Notes: generated by a model from the sequence alone, not told the origin. Shown: positions 18,137 to 27,379, counted from the first letter of the stretch. The stretch is 64,000 nt of DNA from CAVAWX01 sp963614215 (GCA_963614215.1 CAVECB010000003.1:28402-92401), one strand, 5' to 3'. A program made the numbers and translations.

Positions 18137-19234
18137 ATGTACTTCGTCGTTTCTGCCGGCGGCACCGCCGGCCATATCAACCCGGCACTCGCCGTCGCCG
18201 ACGAGCTGCGCGGGCGCGGGCACGAGGTCGCGTTCGTGGGCACGGACGACCGCATGGAGGCGCGTTTGGTGCCCGAGGCCGGCTTTCCGTTCACCGGACT
18301 TTCTGTTGCCGGCTTCGACAAGGCAAAGCCCTGGACGCTTCTCAGCTCGGCGAAAAAACTTTTGTCTGCCACGAAAAAGGTCGAGGCCATGTTTGCCGCG
18401 CGCCGCCCCGATGCCGTACTGGGGTTTGGCGCCTATGTGTCCATACCCGTGGGACGCGCGGCGCACGCGATGCAAATTCCGCTCGTCATCCACGAGCAGA
18501 ACTCTGTGCCCGGCATGGCAAACGACTACCTCGCCCGCCGCGCCGACGTCACCGCACTCACCTACGAGGCCTCGCGCGAGTTTTTAAAGCCAGCAGGCGA
18601 GTGCATCGTCTGCGGCAACCCCGTGCGCAAAAGCGTTGAGGAAAACGACCGCGCGGCAGGTCGTGCCATGCTCGGGGTGGACGAGGACGCGACCGTCGTG
18701 CTCGTCACGGGTGGCAGCCTCGGGGCGCATCGCCTGAACGCGGCGGTGTGCGCCCTAAAAGAGCAGCTACTTGCCATAGACGGCCTCGTCGTCGTGCACT
18801 CAAGCGGCGCGCAAGACCTCGATTTTGTGAAGGAGACCCTCGCGCTTAGTCCGCAAGAAGAGGCCCGCTGGCAGGTCTTTCCCTACATCGAGCACATGGG
18901 AAAGTGCATGGCCGCCTGCGATTTCGCCGTCTCGCGTGCGGGCGCCTCCTCGCTGGCAGAGCTTGCCACCTTGCACGTGCCGGCCGTCCTCGTGCCCTAC
19001 CCCCACGCCCGCGGCGACCACCAGACCCTCAACGCGCGCGCCTACGTCGATTCCGGCGCGGCGGTCCTTGTCGCGGACGCGGATGTAGAAGGTGTGCAGT
19101 TCTCCTCGGCGGTCCTCGGCCTTGCCGGCGACGCGCAACGCCGTGCTACCATGCGCAAAGCCTGCGAGGGGCTTTCGGGTGCCGATGCCCGAAGGACGCT
19201 TGCCGATGTGGCGGTCCGCCTCGCGAAAAAATAG
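18137..19234 (+). CDS. murG: UDP-GlcNAc transferase MurG
   Basis: Peripheral membrane glycosyltransferase that converts lipid I to lipid II. ATG at 18137 is chosen because AAAGGGGAG lies 6 bp upstream; another ATG two codons earlier (18131) is too close to that site. The 365 residues show GGTAGHINPALA (11 residues from the start), GFGAYVSIPVG, IHEQNSVPGMAN, VTGGSLGAHRLN, SRAGASSLAEL and PYPHARGDHQTLNA, the full MurG signature set. Precedes murC. Confidence 0.95.
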   Translation: MYFVVSAGGTAGHINPALAVADELRGRGHEVAFVGTDDRMEARLVPEAGFPFTGLSVAGFDKAKPWTLLSSAKKLLSATKKVEAMFAARRPDAVLGFGAYVSIPVGRAAHAMQIPLVIHEQNSVPGMANDYLARRADVTALTYEASREFLKPAGECIVCGNPVRKSVEENDRAAGRAMLGVDEDATVVLVTGGSLGAHRLNAAVCALKEQLLAIDGLVVVHSSGAQDLDFVKETLALSPQEEARWQVFPYIEHMGKCMAACDFAVSRAGASSLAELATLHVPAVLVPYPHARGDHQTLNARAYVDSGAAVLVADADVEGVQFSSAVLGLAGDAQRRATMRKACEGLSGADARRTLADVAVRLAKK

Positions 19235-19252
19235 CGGATGCGAAGGGGCATC

Positions 19253-20635
19253 GTGAAGAAACTGCATTTCATAGGTATAGGCGGGGTCGGCATGTCCGGC
19301 ATCGCGCTCGTTGCCGCCCAGCGTGGCTACCGCGTTTCGGGCTCGGACATGAAAGAATCGCGCAGCACTAGGCAGCTGGTGCAAGCAGGTGTCGAGGTCT
19401 TCATCGGGCATGACGCGGCCAATCTGCCCGCAGATGCCGACATCGTCGTCATTTCGTCGGCCATCCCCGAGAAAAACCCAGAGCTGGCACGTGCCCGCGA
19501 GGCCGGCATGCAGGTNNNNNNNNNNNNNNNNNNNNNNNNNNNNNNNNNNNNNNNNNNNNNNNNNNNNNNNNNNNNNNNNNNNNNNNNNNNNNNNNNNNNN
19601 NNNNNNNNNNNNNNNNNNNNNNNNNNNNNNNNNNNNNNNNNNNNNNNNNNNNNNNNNNNNNNNNNNNNNNNNNNNNNNNNNNNNNNNNNNNNNNNNNNNN
19701 NNNNNNNNNNNNNNNNNNNNNNNNNNNNNNNNNNNNNNNNNNNNNNNNNNNNNCTCTTCCCCCACGTCGCGCTCGTCACCAACGTCGAGCCCGACCATCT
19801 CGACCACTACGGCACCCTCGATGCCATCTACGAGGCCTTCGGCGATTTCCTCGGGCTCATTCCTGCAGACGGCGCGGCCGTGGTGTGCGCTGAAGACGCG
19901 CGCCTAGTCGAGCTTGCCCGTAAAAGCGCCCCCCGCGCCATCGCCTACGGTCCTGCCGGCTGTGCGGGCGCCGACGCCTTCTACACCGTCACCGGGCGCG
20001 CCGGCATAGGGCACACCTTCACCGTCGAGTTTCCCGACGGCAGCCATGTCGATGCTGCCATCACGCGCAACCCCGGCGTGCACAACGTCTCGAATGCGAC
20101 GGGCGTCTTGTGCGTTGTTTGGGCGCTCGGCCTCGATGTCGAGGCGGCCGCGGCCGCGCTCGAGACCTTCTCTGGGGTGCGCCGCCGCTTCGATTTGGTG
20201 GGCGAGGCCTGCGGCGTCACCATTGTGGATGATTACGCGCACCATCCCACCGAGATAAAGGCGACGCTTGCCGCTGCCCGCGAGCTGGACTTCTCCCACG
20301 TCCACGTGCTGTTTCAGCCACACCGCTACTCGCGCACCGTCTCGCTGGCACCGATGTTTGGCGAGGCCTTCGAAGATGCCGACAGCGTCACCATCATGGA
20401 CGTCTATCCGGCAGGCGAAGCGCCCGTGCCCGGGGTGAACGGCAAGACCGTCGTCGACGCGATGCTTGATGCCGACCCGCGCCAGCAGGTGGCCTGGATG
20501 CCGCACCGCCGCGAGGTCGTGCCCTATCTCGGCGAAAAGCTCGCAGACGGCGACCTTGTCATCACCATGGGCGCCGGCGACGTCACCTCCATAGGCCCGG
20601 ATTTGCTCGCCGCCTTCTCGCGGGGGCGCTGCTAG
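19253..20635 (+). CDS. murC: UDP-MurNAc:L-Ala ligase MurC (contains an assembly gap)
   Basis: First Mur ligase of the pathway, adding L-alanine to UDP-MurNAc. GTG at 19253 (GAAGGGG 4 bp upstream) gives a protein starting MKKLHFIGIGGVGMSGIA, the standard MurC beginning; an ATG at 19238 would add five residues. Visible blocks: SGSDMKESRSTRQL, ISSAIPEKNPEL, then the gap, then VALVTNVEPDHLDHYG, GVRRRFDLVGE, DDYAHHPTEIKAT, FQPHRYSRT and MDVYPAGE. The gap removes the ATP loop region (GTHGKTTT expected). Its 238 bp match the length expected from other MurC proteins (about 80 residues). Confidence 0.93.
   Translation: MKKLHFIGIGGVGMSGIALVAAQRGYRVSGSDMKESRSTRQLVQAGVEVFIGHDAANLPADADIVVISSAIPEKNPELARAREAGMQXXXXXXXXXXXXXXXXXXXXXXXXXXXXXXXXXXXXXXXXXXXXXXXXXXXXXXXXXXXXXXXXXXXXXXXXXXXXXXXXLFPHVALVTNVEPDHLDHYGTLDAIYEAFGDFLGLIPADGAAVVCAEDARLVELARKSAPRAIAYGPAGCAGADAFYTVTGRAGIGHTFTVEFPDGSHVDAAITRNPGVHNVSNATGVLCVVWALGLDVEAAAAALETFSGVRRRFDLVGEACGVTIVDDYAHHPTEIKATLAAARELDFSHVHVLFQPHRYSRTVSLAPMFGEAFEDADSVTIMDVYPAGEAPVPGVNGKTVVDAMLDADPRQQVAWMPHRREVVPYLGEKLADGDLVITMGAGDVTSIGPDLLAAFSRGRC
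19516..19753. other. Assembly gap (238 N)
   Basis: Run of 238 unknown bases inside murC. The frame is preserved across it in the given length, and about 80 missing residues fits the family, so the length is probably close to real. Confidence 0.99.
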
Positions 20636-20662
20636 AAGGCCGCGCAGGCGCGACGAGACGAC

Positions 20663-21979
20663 ATGGCATCCCGAAAGCAGAAAACGGGCAGGTCCCGCAC
20701 ATCTTCTGGCGACGTCCGCGCGTCGCGTGCGTCTGTTGGCACGGGCGCGTCTGGCAAGAGGGCCCGCACGGGAACCTCTGCTGCAAAAGCAACCCGCAAA
20801 AGCGTGTGCGCGTCGTCTGCACCGTCGTCGTCGCGCGCCTCGCGCAAACAAGCCCGATCTTCGTCTCGTGCAAAAAAGAAGCACACGCGCGAGCTCTCCC
20901 GCGATGGTGCATCCAGTTCTTCTCGCGCCGCGCACGGCAGCGGCGAGCAGGCACTGCGCCGTCCCAAGACCAAGGCCCAGCTGCGCGCCGAGGAACGCGA
21001 GCGCCGCACAAAAAGCGCCTACAAGGGCTATGTGCTGCGCATACTCATCGGCATCGTGCTCGTCTTGGCTGTCATATTTGGCGCGATATTCCTCTATCGC
21101 TCCGATGCCTTCCACGTGGAAAACGTCACGGTCTCGGGCGTCTCGCACCTCACCGACCACGAGATCACTCGCATCGCCGCCGTCCCCGACGACTCCACGC
21201 TGCTGCGCCTCGATGAAGACGGCATCAAACAACGCCTCTCGCAAAACGCCTGGGTGCAAAGCGTCGAGGTGAAGCGCGTCTTTCCTAGCACCGTCGAACT
21301 GCACATCGTGGAGCGCGAGCCGGCCGCCGCGGTGCGCGTGAACGAGAAGAGCACCTGGGTGGTGGCAGACGACGGCGCGTGGCTTTCGGCGGCCACCAAC
21401 GCCGACTGGGAGAAAGACCCGCGCATCGTGGACGTGAACGCCTCCATATCCGCGCCCGTTTCCGGGGTGGCCTGCGACGACGAGGGCATCATGAACGCCT
21501 TAAAGGTGGTCGCGGCGTTAGGCGATCGCACGAAAGGCGAGCTCGACACCATTTCGGCGCCGTCTGCAGCCAAGACCTCGCTGAACTTAAAAAACGGCGT
21601 GAGCGTGGCCTTNNNNNNNNNNNNNNNNNNNNNNNNNNNNNNNNNNNNNNNNNNNNNNNNNNNNNNNNNNNNNNNNNNNNNNNNNNNNNNNNNNNNNNNN
21701 NNNNNNNNNNNNNNNNNNNNNNNNNNNNNNNNNNNNNNNNNNNNNNNNNNNNNNNNNNNNNNNNNNNNNNNNNNNNNNNNNNNNNNNNNNNNNNNNNNNN
21801 NNNNNNNNNNNNNNNNNNNNNNNNNNNNNNNNNNNNNNNNNNNNNNNNNNNNNNNNNNNNNNNNNNNNNNNNNNNNNNNNNNNNNNNNNNNNNNNCAGCA
21901 AGAGCAAGAGGGTGCGCAGCCTTCGCAAGAGGCCGAGCCTGCCCAAGAAGAGCAGCCCGCGCAAGAGGGGCAGGGGTAG
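20663..21979 (+). CDS. ftsQ: FtsQ/DivIB division protein (contains an assembly gap)
   Basis: Bitopic protein of the divisome that recruits FtsL and FtsB/DivIC. Layout: a basic Ser/Arg/Lys-rich cytoplasmic N-terminus of about 120 residues, one membrane helix (about 124-145), a POTRA domain (FHVENVTVSGVSHLTDHEI to ELHIVEREP) and a beta domain (WVVADDGAWLS), then the N-run. After the gap the frame ends with a Gln/Glu/Ala/Pro-rich tail (EQEGAQPSQEAEPAQ). The N-terminal extension and acidic tail are longer than usual. Position between murC and ftsZ is the standard one. No ftsA is present, as in other Actinobacteria. Confidence 0.88.
   Translation: MASRKQKTGRSRTSSGDVRASRASVGTGASGKRARTGTSAAKATRKSVCASSAPSSSRASRKQARSSSRAKKKHTRELSRDGASSSSRAAHGSGEQALRRPKTKAQLRAEERERRTKSAYKGYVLRILIGIVLVLAVIFGAIFLYRSDAFHVENVTVSGVSHLTDHEITRIAAVPDDSTLLRLDEDGIKQRLSQNAWVQSVEVKRVFPSTVELHIVEREPAAAVRVNEKSTWVVADDGAWLSAATNADWEKDPRIVDVNASISAPVSGVACDDEGIMNALKVVAALGDRTKGELDTISAPSAAKTSLNLKNGVSVAXXXXXXXXXXXXXXXXXXXXXXXXXXXXXXXXXXXXXXXXXXXXXXXXXXXXXXXXXXXXXXXXXXXXXXXXXXXXXXXXXXXXXXXXXXXXXXXQQEQEGAQPSQEAEPAQEEQPAQEGQG
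21613..21895. other. Assembly gap (283 N)
   Basis: Run of 283 unknown bases in the C-terminal part of ftsQ. The frame is open on both sides in the length given. Sequence beyond it codes a repetitive Gln/Glu-rich tail, which may explain the failure to assemble. Confidence 0.99.
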
Positions 21980-22180
21980 GCGCGACCCCGCTTCGACAGG
22001 CACGCGGCGCCCAAAAACACCCCTCCCGCAGGATTATTTTTCGGCTTATTCCGATACTTTTATGAAAAATGCCAGCATTGGAGTACAATTTGCGAGGTTT
22101 CCATGCTTTCGGGGGCTTTGCACGTCGTGCGGGGACGCCTGAAAGCTTGTAGTGAAGATAGAAAAGCTGGAGGATACGAA

Positions 22181-23293
22181 ATGCCCGATATAGCAGGAGC
22201 GGACCATCTGGCAGTCATCAAGGTCGTCGGCGTCGGCGGCGGTGGCACCAACGCCGTCAACCGCATGGTCGAGGCCGGCGTCAAAGGCGTCGAGTTCATC
22301 GCGATCAACACCGACCGCCAGGCATTGCTCATGTGCGACGCGGACCGCACGGTCCACATCGGCGAGGAGCTCACGCGCGGTCTGGGCGCGGGCGCGAACC
22401 CCGAGATTGGCTGCCAGGCGGCCGAGGAGTCCAGAAACGACATCCGCGACGCGCTCGCTGGTGCCGACATGGTCTTCGTCACGGCAGGCGAGGGCGGCGG
22501 CACGGGCACGGGCGCGGCTCCCGTCGTGGCCGAGATCGCCATGGAAGAGATTGGGGCGCTCACGGTGGCCGTCGTCACCAAACCTTTTGGCTTCGAGGGC
22601 CGCAAGCGCATGGTGCGCGCCGAGGAGGGCATCGCGGTGCTCTCCGAAAACGTCGATACCCTCATCGTCATCCCCAACGACCGCCTCATGCAGGTCATCG
22701 AGAAGCGCACGTCCATGCTCGACGCCTTCCGCATTGCCGACGACATCTTGCGCCAGGGCACCCAGGGCATCACAGACCTCATCACCATCCCCGGCCTCAT
22801 CAACCTCGACTTCGCCGACGTCCGCACCATCATGAAGGGCGCGGGCACGGCCATGATGGGCATCGGCATTGCCTCTGGCGAAAACCGCGCCACCGAGGCC
22901 GCCACGCAGGCCGTCAGCTCGAAGCTGCTCGAAAGCTCCGTGCAGGGCGCCACGCGCATCCTCTACTCCATCACCGGCCCGTCCGATCTGCCCCTCGAAG
23001 AAGTCGACGAGGCGTCGCGCATCATCAACGACGCGGCCGACCCGGAAGCCGACATCATCTTCGGCACGGCCATCGACGATTCCCTCGACGACCAGCTGCG
23101 CATCACCGTCATCGCCACGGGCTTCAGAAACGACCCGCGCCAAGACGACGACCTGCGCGACGTGCGCCCCCAGGGTCGCAACAACGCCTCTACGCGCGTG
23201 CGCTCGAATGGCACGGCCGCCGCAGACGATGCCTCCCTCAACGCGCTCTTCGACGACGACATCCCCGATTTCCTCAAGCGCAGCCGCTACTAG
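22181..23293 (+). CDS. ftsZ: Cell division GTPase FtsZ
   Basis: Tubulin homologue that forms the Z-ring. The ATG at 22181 follows GGAGG by 8 bp; the frame opens earlier (22103) but the protein begins MPDIAGADHLAVIKVVGVGG. The 370 residues contain GVGGGGTNAVNRM, GGGTGTGAAPVVAE (GTP-binding tubulin signature), NVDTLIVIPNDRL, NLDFADVRTIM and the conserved C-terminal peptide DIPDFLKRSRY, which in Actinobacteria binds SepF. The 201-bp gap after ftsQ includes a possible -10 (TACAAT, 22083-22088), so ftsZ may have its own promoter. Confidence 0.97.
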   Translation: MPDIAGADHLAVIKVVGVGGGGTNAVNRMVEAGVKGVEFIAINTDRQALLMCDADRTVHIGEELTRGLGAGANPEIGCQAAEESRNDIRDALAGADMVFVTAGEGGGTGTGAAPVVAEIAMEEIGALTVAVVTKPFGFEGRKRMVRAEEGIAVLSENVDTLIVIPNDRLMQVIEKRTSMLDAFRIADDILRQGTQGITDLITIPGLINLDFADVRTIMKGAGTAMMGIGIASGENRATEAATQAVSSKLLESSVQGATRILYSITGPSDLPLEEVDEASRIINDAADPEADIIFGTAIDDSLDDQLRITVIATGFRNDPRQDDDLRDVRPQGRNNASTRVRSNGTAAADDASLNALFDDDIPDFLKRSRY

Positions 23294-23298
23294 CGCGC

Positions 23299-24210
23299 AT
23301 GCCCGCAAGCGAACACGACCACGCACATCCGCGCCTGCCGCTTCCCCGGTTGGCGCGGATTTCTATTTTCCCCGGTGGTGAAGACGGTGCGGGCTGCGCG
23401 CACGGTGAAAAGGACGTGCCCCTCGATTTGCTTGTCGACGCGCGGCTTTTCGACGCGTGCGGTACGCGCATCGCGTTTTCATCACGCGCAGGTGGCACGA
23501 GCGCAGGGCCTTTTTCTTCGCTGAACCTCTCGGACAAAGTGGGAGATGCCCCAGACGCGGTCGCAGCCAACAGAAAGCGCCTGCTTTCTGCTCTCGGCGC
23601 CGCGCACCTAGGCGAGCACCTCGTCGTGCCCGACCAGGTGCATGGTACCCACCTTGTCGTCGTGGGCGGCGGCGGAAAAGAGGACGTGGCGCGCGCGCAG
23701 GCCGATGCGCGTGCCGGCAGCGATGGCATCGTGTGCGCCTGCCCCGACGTGCCCGTGCTCCTATGCTTTGCCGATTGCGTGCCCGTGGTGCTCGTCGCGC
23801 CGGGCGGGGCGTTTGCCGTGGCGCATGCGGGGTGGCGCGGCGCGCTCGGCGGCATCTCAGGTGCGGCGCTGTCTGCGCTGGCACGCGAGGCTGCTTGCGC
23901 GCCCGGAGAGTGCAACGCCTACATAGGCCCTCACATCGGGGCGTGTTGCTACGAAACTTCTGCCGAGGTGCTCGCGCGCTTCACCGAAGCCTTCGGCGAT
24001 GCCTGCGATGCGGGTAGGCGCCACCTAGACCTCTCGGCAGCGGTCGCATCCGATCTACTGGCTGCTGGTGCCGACCCTGCCCGCATTGTGGATGCGGGCG
24101 TATGCACCTCGTGCAGCGCCGACAACTACTATTCCTACCGCGCGCACGGCGGCACGACCGGCCGCCACGGCGCCTACGCCTGCAAAGGAGGCACATACAC
24201 ATGGGACTGA
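23299..24210 (+). CDS. pgeF: Purine nucleoside phosphorylase/laccase-domain protein (YfiH/PgeF family)
   Basis: Member of the YfiH/LACC1 family, described as a purine nucleoside phosphorylase/adenosine deaminase or as a peptidoglycan-editing factor that removes misincorporated serine. The 303-residue protein (from ATG 23299, 5 bp after ftsZ) contains FSSLNLSDKVGD, DQVHGTHL (metal His), CFADCVPVVL (metal Cys), VAHAGWRGALGG (metal His) and AYIGPHIGACCYE, all family landmarks. The first 40 residues look unlike the family, so the true start may lie later. Its last codons overlap yggS by 10 bp. Position after ftsZ suits a cell-wall role. Confidence 0.88.
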   Translation: MPASEHDHAHPRLPLPRLARISIFPGGEDGAGCAHGEKDVPLDLLVDARLFDACGTRIAFSSRAGGTSAGPFSSLNLSDKVGDAPDAVAANRKRLLSALGAAHLGEHLVVPDQVHGTHLVVVGGGGKEDVARAQADARAGSDGIVCACPDVPVLLCFADCVPVVLVAPGGAFAVAHAGWRGALGGISGAALSALAREAACAPGECNAYIGPHIGACCYETSAEVLARFTEAFGDACDAGRRHLDLSAAVASDLLAAGADPARIVDAGVCTSCSADNYYSYRAHGGTTGRHGAYACKGGTYTWD

Positions 24211-24899
24211 AAGAGCGTTGGGAGGCCGCCTGCGCCGAGGTGGCACAGGCCTGCGAGAAATACGGGCGCGACCCGCGCGAGGTGAAAGTGCTCGCCGTCT
24301 CCAAGACCGTCGAGGCCCCCGTCATCGCCGAGGCGCTTTCGTGCGGCATGACGGACTTCGGAGAAAACCGCGTCAAGCCCTTCACCGAAAAACACGGGCT
24401 GTACCCGCAGGCACGCTGGCACTTCATCGGCTCGCTGCAGTCGAACAAGGCCTCCAAGGTGGCGGGTGTGGCGCACCTCATCCACTCGCTCGACCACGAC
24501 AGCCTGCTCGATGCGCTCTCGCGCGCCGCGGCCGCCAAAGGCATCGTCCAAGACGTGCTGGTCGAGGTGTCTGTGGCAGGCGAGGCCGCCAAGGGAGGCG
24601 TGCCCGCAGCAGAGCTGCCTGCCTTTATGGAACGAGTCGCCGCTGCACCCCACCTGCGCTGCCGCGGCCTCATGACCATGGCGCCCAGAGGCGATGCGCG
24701 CGTGGCGCGTGAAACTTTTGAAGGTTTGCGAAAACTTGCCGAGAATACGGCGCGGTGCTATAGCGGGCATGATACTATCTCGATGGACGAACTTTCCATG
24801 GGCATGTCCGAGGACTACGAGCAGGCCATAGCGGAAGGCTCCACCTTGGTTCGCATCGGCAGGCGCATCTTCAGCGAGGATTTCCAGCCTCTTTTTTGA
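24201..24899 (+). CDS. Pyridoxal phosphate homeostasis protein (YggS family)
   Basis: PLP-binding protein of the alanine racemase fold type that buffers pyridoxal phosphate. ATG at 24201 is preceded by AAAGGAGG and overlaps the end of pgeF. The 232 residues contain VLAVSKT (PLP lysine), FGENRVKPFTEK, WHFIGSLQSNKA, HSLD, LVEVSVAGEAAKGG and DELSMGMSEDYEQAI, the standard YggS signature set. In Gram-positive bacteria it lies between ftsZ and sepF as here. No enzymatic activity is expected. Confidence 0.95.
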   Translation: MGLKERWEAACAEVAQACEKYGRDPREVKVLAVSKTVEAPVIAEALSCGMTDFGENRVKPFTEKHGLYPQARWHFIGSLQSNKASKVAGVAHLIHSLDHDSLLDALSRAAAAKGIVQDVLVEVSVAGEAAKGGVPAAELPAFMERVAAAPHLRCRGLMTMAPRGDARVARETFEGLRKLAENTARCYSGHDTISMDELSMGMSEDYEQAIAEGSTLVRIGRRIFSEDFQPLF

Positions 24900-24938
24900 G
24901 GACGCGCGCCACATCGACGTTTTTGGAGGATACGAGAC

Positions 24939-25796
24939 GTGGGTCTTTTCGGCGAGATGAAAGACAAGCTCGGATTTGGCGACAAGCCCGAGTGGCAAGA
25001 AGACGAGCTCGACCCCGCCGCAGACGACTATCCCCCCGATGCCGACTACGACGATTTCGGCAACCCCGTCGAGTCGTCTGCCGCCTCGGCCGACGTCATC
25101 GCCTTTGATGCCTACAACCCCGACAAGTTCGAGAACATTCGCATCGATTCCGGCCGCGAGCCGCGCGTTGCCTCCTTCGGCGACGACGGCGCGTCCGGTG
25201 GGTATTCCTCGAGGAAATCGGGCTACGGCTCCTCGCGTGGCACCGGATACGGTTCCCGCCGCTCCTCGACACGCGCAGGCTCGGATGCGCAGGCCGCCGG
25301 CACGGCATGGGGCACCCCGGACGACCCGTCGTTTATCGAGCACACCGGCCCGTCGTATACGCGCGAGGAGGTCTACGACGACCTCAGCTCGGCGTCTCCG
25401 TCTGCTACGCGCAGCCCCCGCAGCTCGCTTGGCGCCGTGGGCACGCATGCGCCGCGCACGTCTTCGGCAGGCGACCCCTACTCGCAGTTCGATTCCGACG
25501 TGAAACAAATTCACCGCGACCCGGCGGCTCACCTCTCCATCGTTGCTCCGAAGGCTTATGCGGACGTAGAGAAAGTGGCAAACGCAGCAAAGGCGGGCAA
25601 GTCGGTGGTCTTGGACCTGAAGAACACGAAGCCCGAGCTGGCAAAGCGCGTGCTCGACTTTTCCTTCGGCGTGGCCAGCGCCCTAAACGGCACGGTGGAC
25701 AAGGCGGCAGACCGCGTCTTTGTCTTTGCGCAGGGTGCAGGCGACGGCCTCACCCAAACAGAGCGCGACTACCTTTTCAAACAAGGCGTCCTCTAA
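24939..25796 (+). CDS. sepF: Cell division protein SepF
   Basis: FtsZ membrane anchor in Gram-positive bacteria lacking FtsA. GTG start at 24939 has GGAGG upstream. The 285 residues begin with an amphipathic membrane-binding helix (MGLFGEMKDKLGFG), then a long disordered region (about 20-190, rich in Ser, Asp, Gly, Arg), and a C-terminal SepF core (VKQIHRDPAAHLSIVAPKAY, KSVVLDLKNTKPELAKRVLD, DFSFGVASALNGTV, VFVFAQGA). The core is standard; the linker makes the protein longer than typical SepF proteins (about 150-220). It should partner the FtsZ C-terminal peptide encoded 1.6 kb upstream. Confidence 0.93.
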   Translation: MGLFGEMKDKLGFGDKPEWQEDELDPAADDYPPDADYDDFGNPVESSAASADVIAFDAYNPDKFENIRIDSGREPRVASFGDDGASGGYSSRKSGYGSSRGTGYGSRRSSTRAGSDAQAAGTAWGTPDDPSFIEHTGPSYTREEVYDDLSSASPSATRSPRSSLGAVGTHAPRTSSAGDPYSQFDSDVKQIHRDPAAHLSIVAPKAYADVEKVANAAKAGKSVVLDLKNTKPELAKRVLDFSFGVASALNGTVDKAADRVFVFAQGAGDGLTQTERDYLFKQGVL

Positions 25797-25887
25797 TACA
25801 GACATGCATGCCGCGCATCCGCTTTCCACCGCCTGCCGCGCCTGTTTTCGGGTTTGCGGGCAGCGCACACGATAGGAAGCCACTTCC

Positions 25888-26148
25888 ATGCTCTACACCA
25901 TACAACGCCTCCTTTTGACGCTCGTCGATTTCTACGTCGGCCTCATCATCGTCTACATCCTGATGAGCTGGATCCCCAACCGCACGGGCTGGGTCGCCGA
26001 CGTCTATAACGCGCTTGCCCGCATATGCGAGCCCTATCTCGGCCTGTTTCGTCGTATAATCCCGCCCATAGGCATGATCGACCTCAGTCCCATCGTTGCC
26101 ATCGTCGTGTTGCAGGTGGTTGCGCGGGTCGTTTCCATGATTTTGTAG
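25888..26148 (+). CDS. YggT family membrane protein
   Basis: Small integral membrane protein of 86 residues with two hydrophobic helices (about 5-28 and 65-85) separated by a loop carrying the family blocks MSWIPNR, ARICEPYLGLFRRIIPPIGMIDLSPIVA (split here for length). YggT proteins are found next to sepF and divIVA in Gram-positive bacteria, and are linked to osmotic or cell-shape functions, but the mechanism is unknown. AGGAAG lies upstream of the ATG. divIVA starts 13 bp downstream. Confidence 0.88.
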   Translation: MLYTIQRLLLTLVDFYVGLIIVYILMSWIPNRTGWVADVYNALARICEPYLGLFRRIIPPIGMIDLSPIVAIVVLQVVARVVSMIL

Positions 26149-26161
26149 AAAGGACGAGTCC

Positions 26162-27082
26162 ATGACCATCACGGCACTTGACATCCAACAAGAGGGCTTC
26201 GAGCACTCCATGCGCGGCTACGACATCACGCAGGTGGACGAGTTTTTGGAGCGCGTGGCCCAAGAGGTCGATGCCATGAACGCCCAGATCGCCCAGCTGC
26301 AACAGCGCCTTGCCGAGGCGCCCGCCGCGGTGGCAGAGCCCGTCGTGGACACGGCGGCCCTCGATGCGGCCACGAGGCGCGCGACCGAGGCCGAGCAGCG
26401 CCTGGCTGCAGCCGAGGCTCGCTCGCGCCAGGCGGAGTCCAAGCTCGCCCAGCTGCAGGAGAAGTTCGCGCCCCTGCAGCGCCAGCTCGACGAGAAAAAC
26501 GAGATGGATTCGGCCATCTCCAACGCCTTCATCTCCGCGCAGCGCAGCGCCGATGCGCTCAAAGAAGACGCCCGCGCGGAAGGCGAGCGGATTTATCGCG
26601 AGTCGGAGGCAAAGGCGCGCGAGTTCATTCGCGAGGCCTTGAGCGAAAAGCAGCGCATCCTAAACGAGATAGACGCGCTGGAAAACTCCGCGGCGCGTTT
26701 TCGCGAGGACTACAAGAAGCTGCTCTCGCGCTTTGCCGGCGAGGCGGAAAACGACTTCGCGAACCTGCGCCCGCCGCAAATCCCCGACAACATCGTCAAC
26801 GATGTGCTGCCGAAATACGAGGACTTGAAAGGCGAGCCGGACCCCTCGGCGCCCGTGCCTGTGCAGGCCGGCGCGGACGCGTTTGGGTATGCAGGCGCGG
26901 CCACCAGCGCGGCCACCAGCGCGGCGGCAGGCGCCCATTCGGGCGGCTTTTCCGCGAGCCCGGCGGCTGGCGCCTCTTTTGGCGCTTCGACGCCCGGCAC
27001 AGGCCAGGACAGCGACATCATCTCCACGTCCATGTCCGAGCTGCTCGACGACACCGCCCTCATCGACGAGATCGACGAGTAG
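26162..27082 (+). CDS. divIVA: DivIVA/Wag31-like polar growth and division protein
   Basis: Coiled-coil protein that binds negatively curved membrane and organises polar or septal wall synthesis. The 306 residues begin with the lipid-binding domain (TALDIQQEGFEHSMRGYDIT, then QVDEFLERVAQEVD), followed by a long coiled coil (about 35-100 and 110-195 with AISNAFISAQRSADALKEDA) and a low-complexity Ala/Gly/Ser C-terminal region (about 225-285). GAAAGGACG lies 10 bp upstream of the ATG. Position after sepF and yggT is the usual one. Confidence 0.94.
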   Translation: MTITALDIQQEGFEHSMRGYDITQVDEFLERVAQEVDAMNAQIAQLQQRLAEAPAAVAEPVVDTAALDAATRRATEAEQRLAAAEARSRQAESKLAQLQEKFAPLQRQLDEKNEMDSAISNAFISAQRSADALKEDARAEGERIYRESEAKAREFIREALSEKQRILNEIDALENSAARFREDYKKLLSRFAGEAENDFANLRPPQIPDNIVNDVLPKYEDLKGEPDPSAPVPVQAGADAFGYAGAATSAATSAAAGAHSGGFSASPAAGASFGASTPGTGQDSDIISTSMSELLDDTALIDEIDE

Positions 27083-27100
27083 GGCAAAGGGGCGCCGCGC

Positions 27101-27379
27101 GTGCAGCTGGCCGTCTTCGTCACCCCGAAGGCGGGTGCCGATTGCATCGGCGGCTGGCGCGAGGGCAGGGACGGCGCGCGCGAGCTTGAGGTGCGCGTGT
27201 GCGCGGCTCCGGAAAAAGGCAAGGCGACGAAGGCGGCGGCCAAGGTGCTTGCCGCCTTTTTCGATGTGCCAAAAAGCGCGGTCGTGTTGAAGGCGGGCGC
27301 GACGAGCCGCCACAAGAGATTCGAGCTTTCTATGTCCGATACGGCCGCCGACGCCCGTTTGCGCGAGGCAGGGCTATAA
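27101..27379 (+). CDS. YggU/DUF167 family protein
   Basis: Small basic protein of 92 residues, GTG start at 27101. It shows family features: VFVTPKAGADCIGGW near the start, LEVRVCAAPEKGKATKAA in the middle, and KSAVVLKAGATSRHKRFEL near the end. The function of YggU proteins is unknown. Its final codons and stop (GGG-CTA-TAA) lie inside a TATAAT sequence that probably serves as the -10 of the downstream RNase P RNA gene. Confidence 0.9.
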   Translation: MQLAVFVTPKAGADCIGGWREGRDGARELEVRVCAAPEKGKATKAAAKVLAAFFDVPKSAVVLKAGATSRHKRFELSMSDTAADARLREAGL

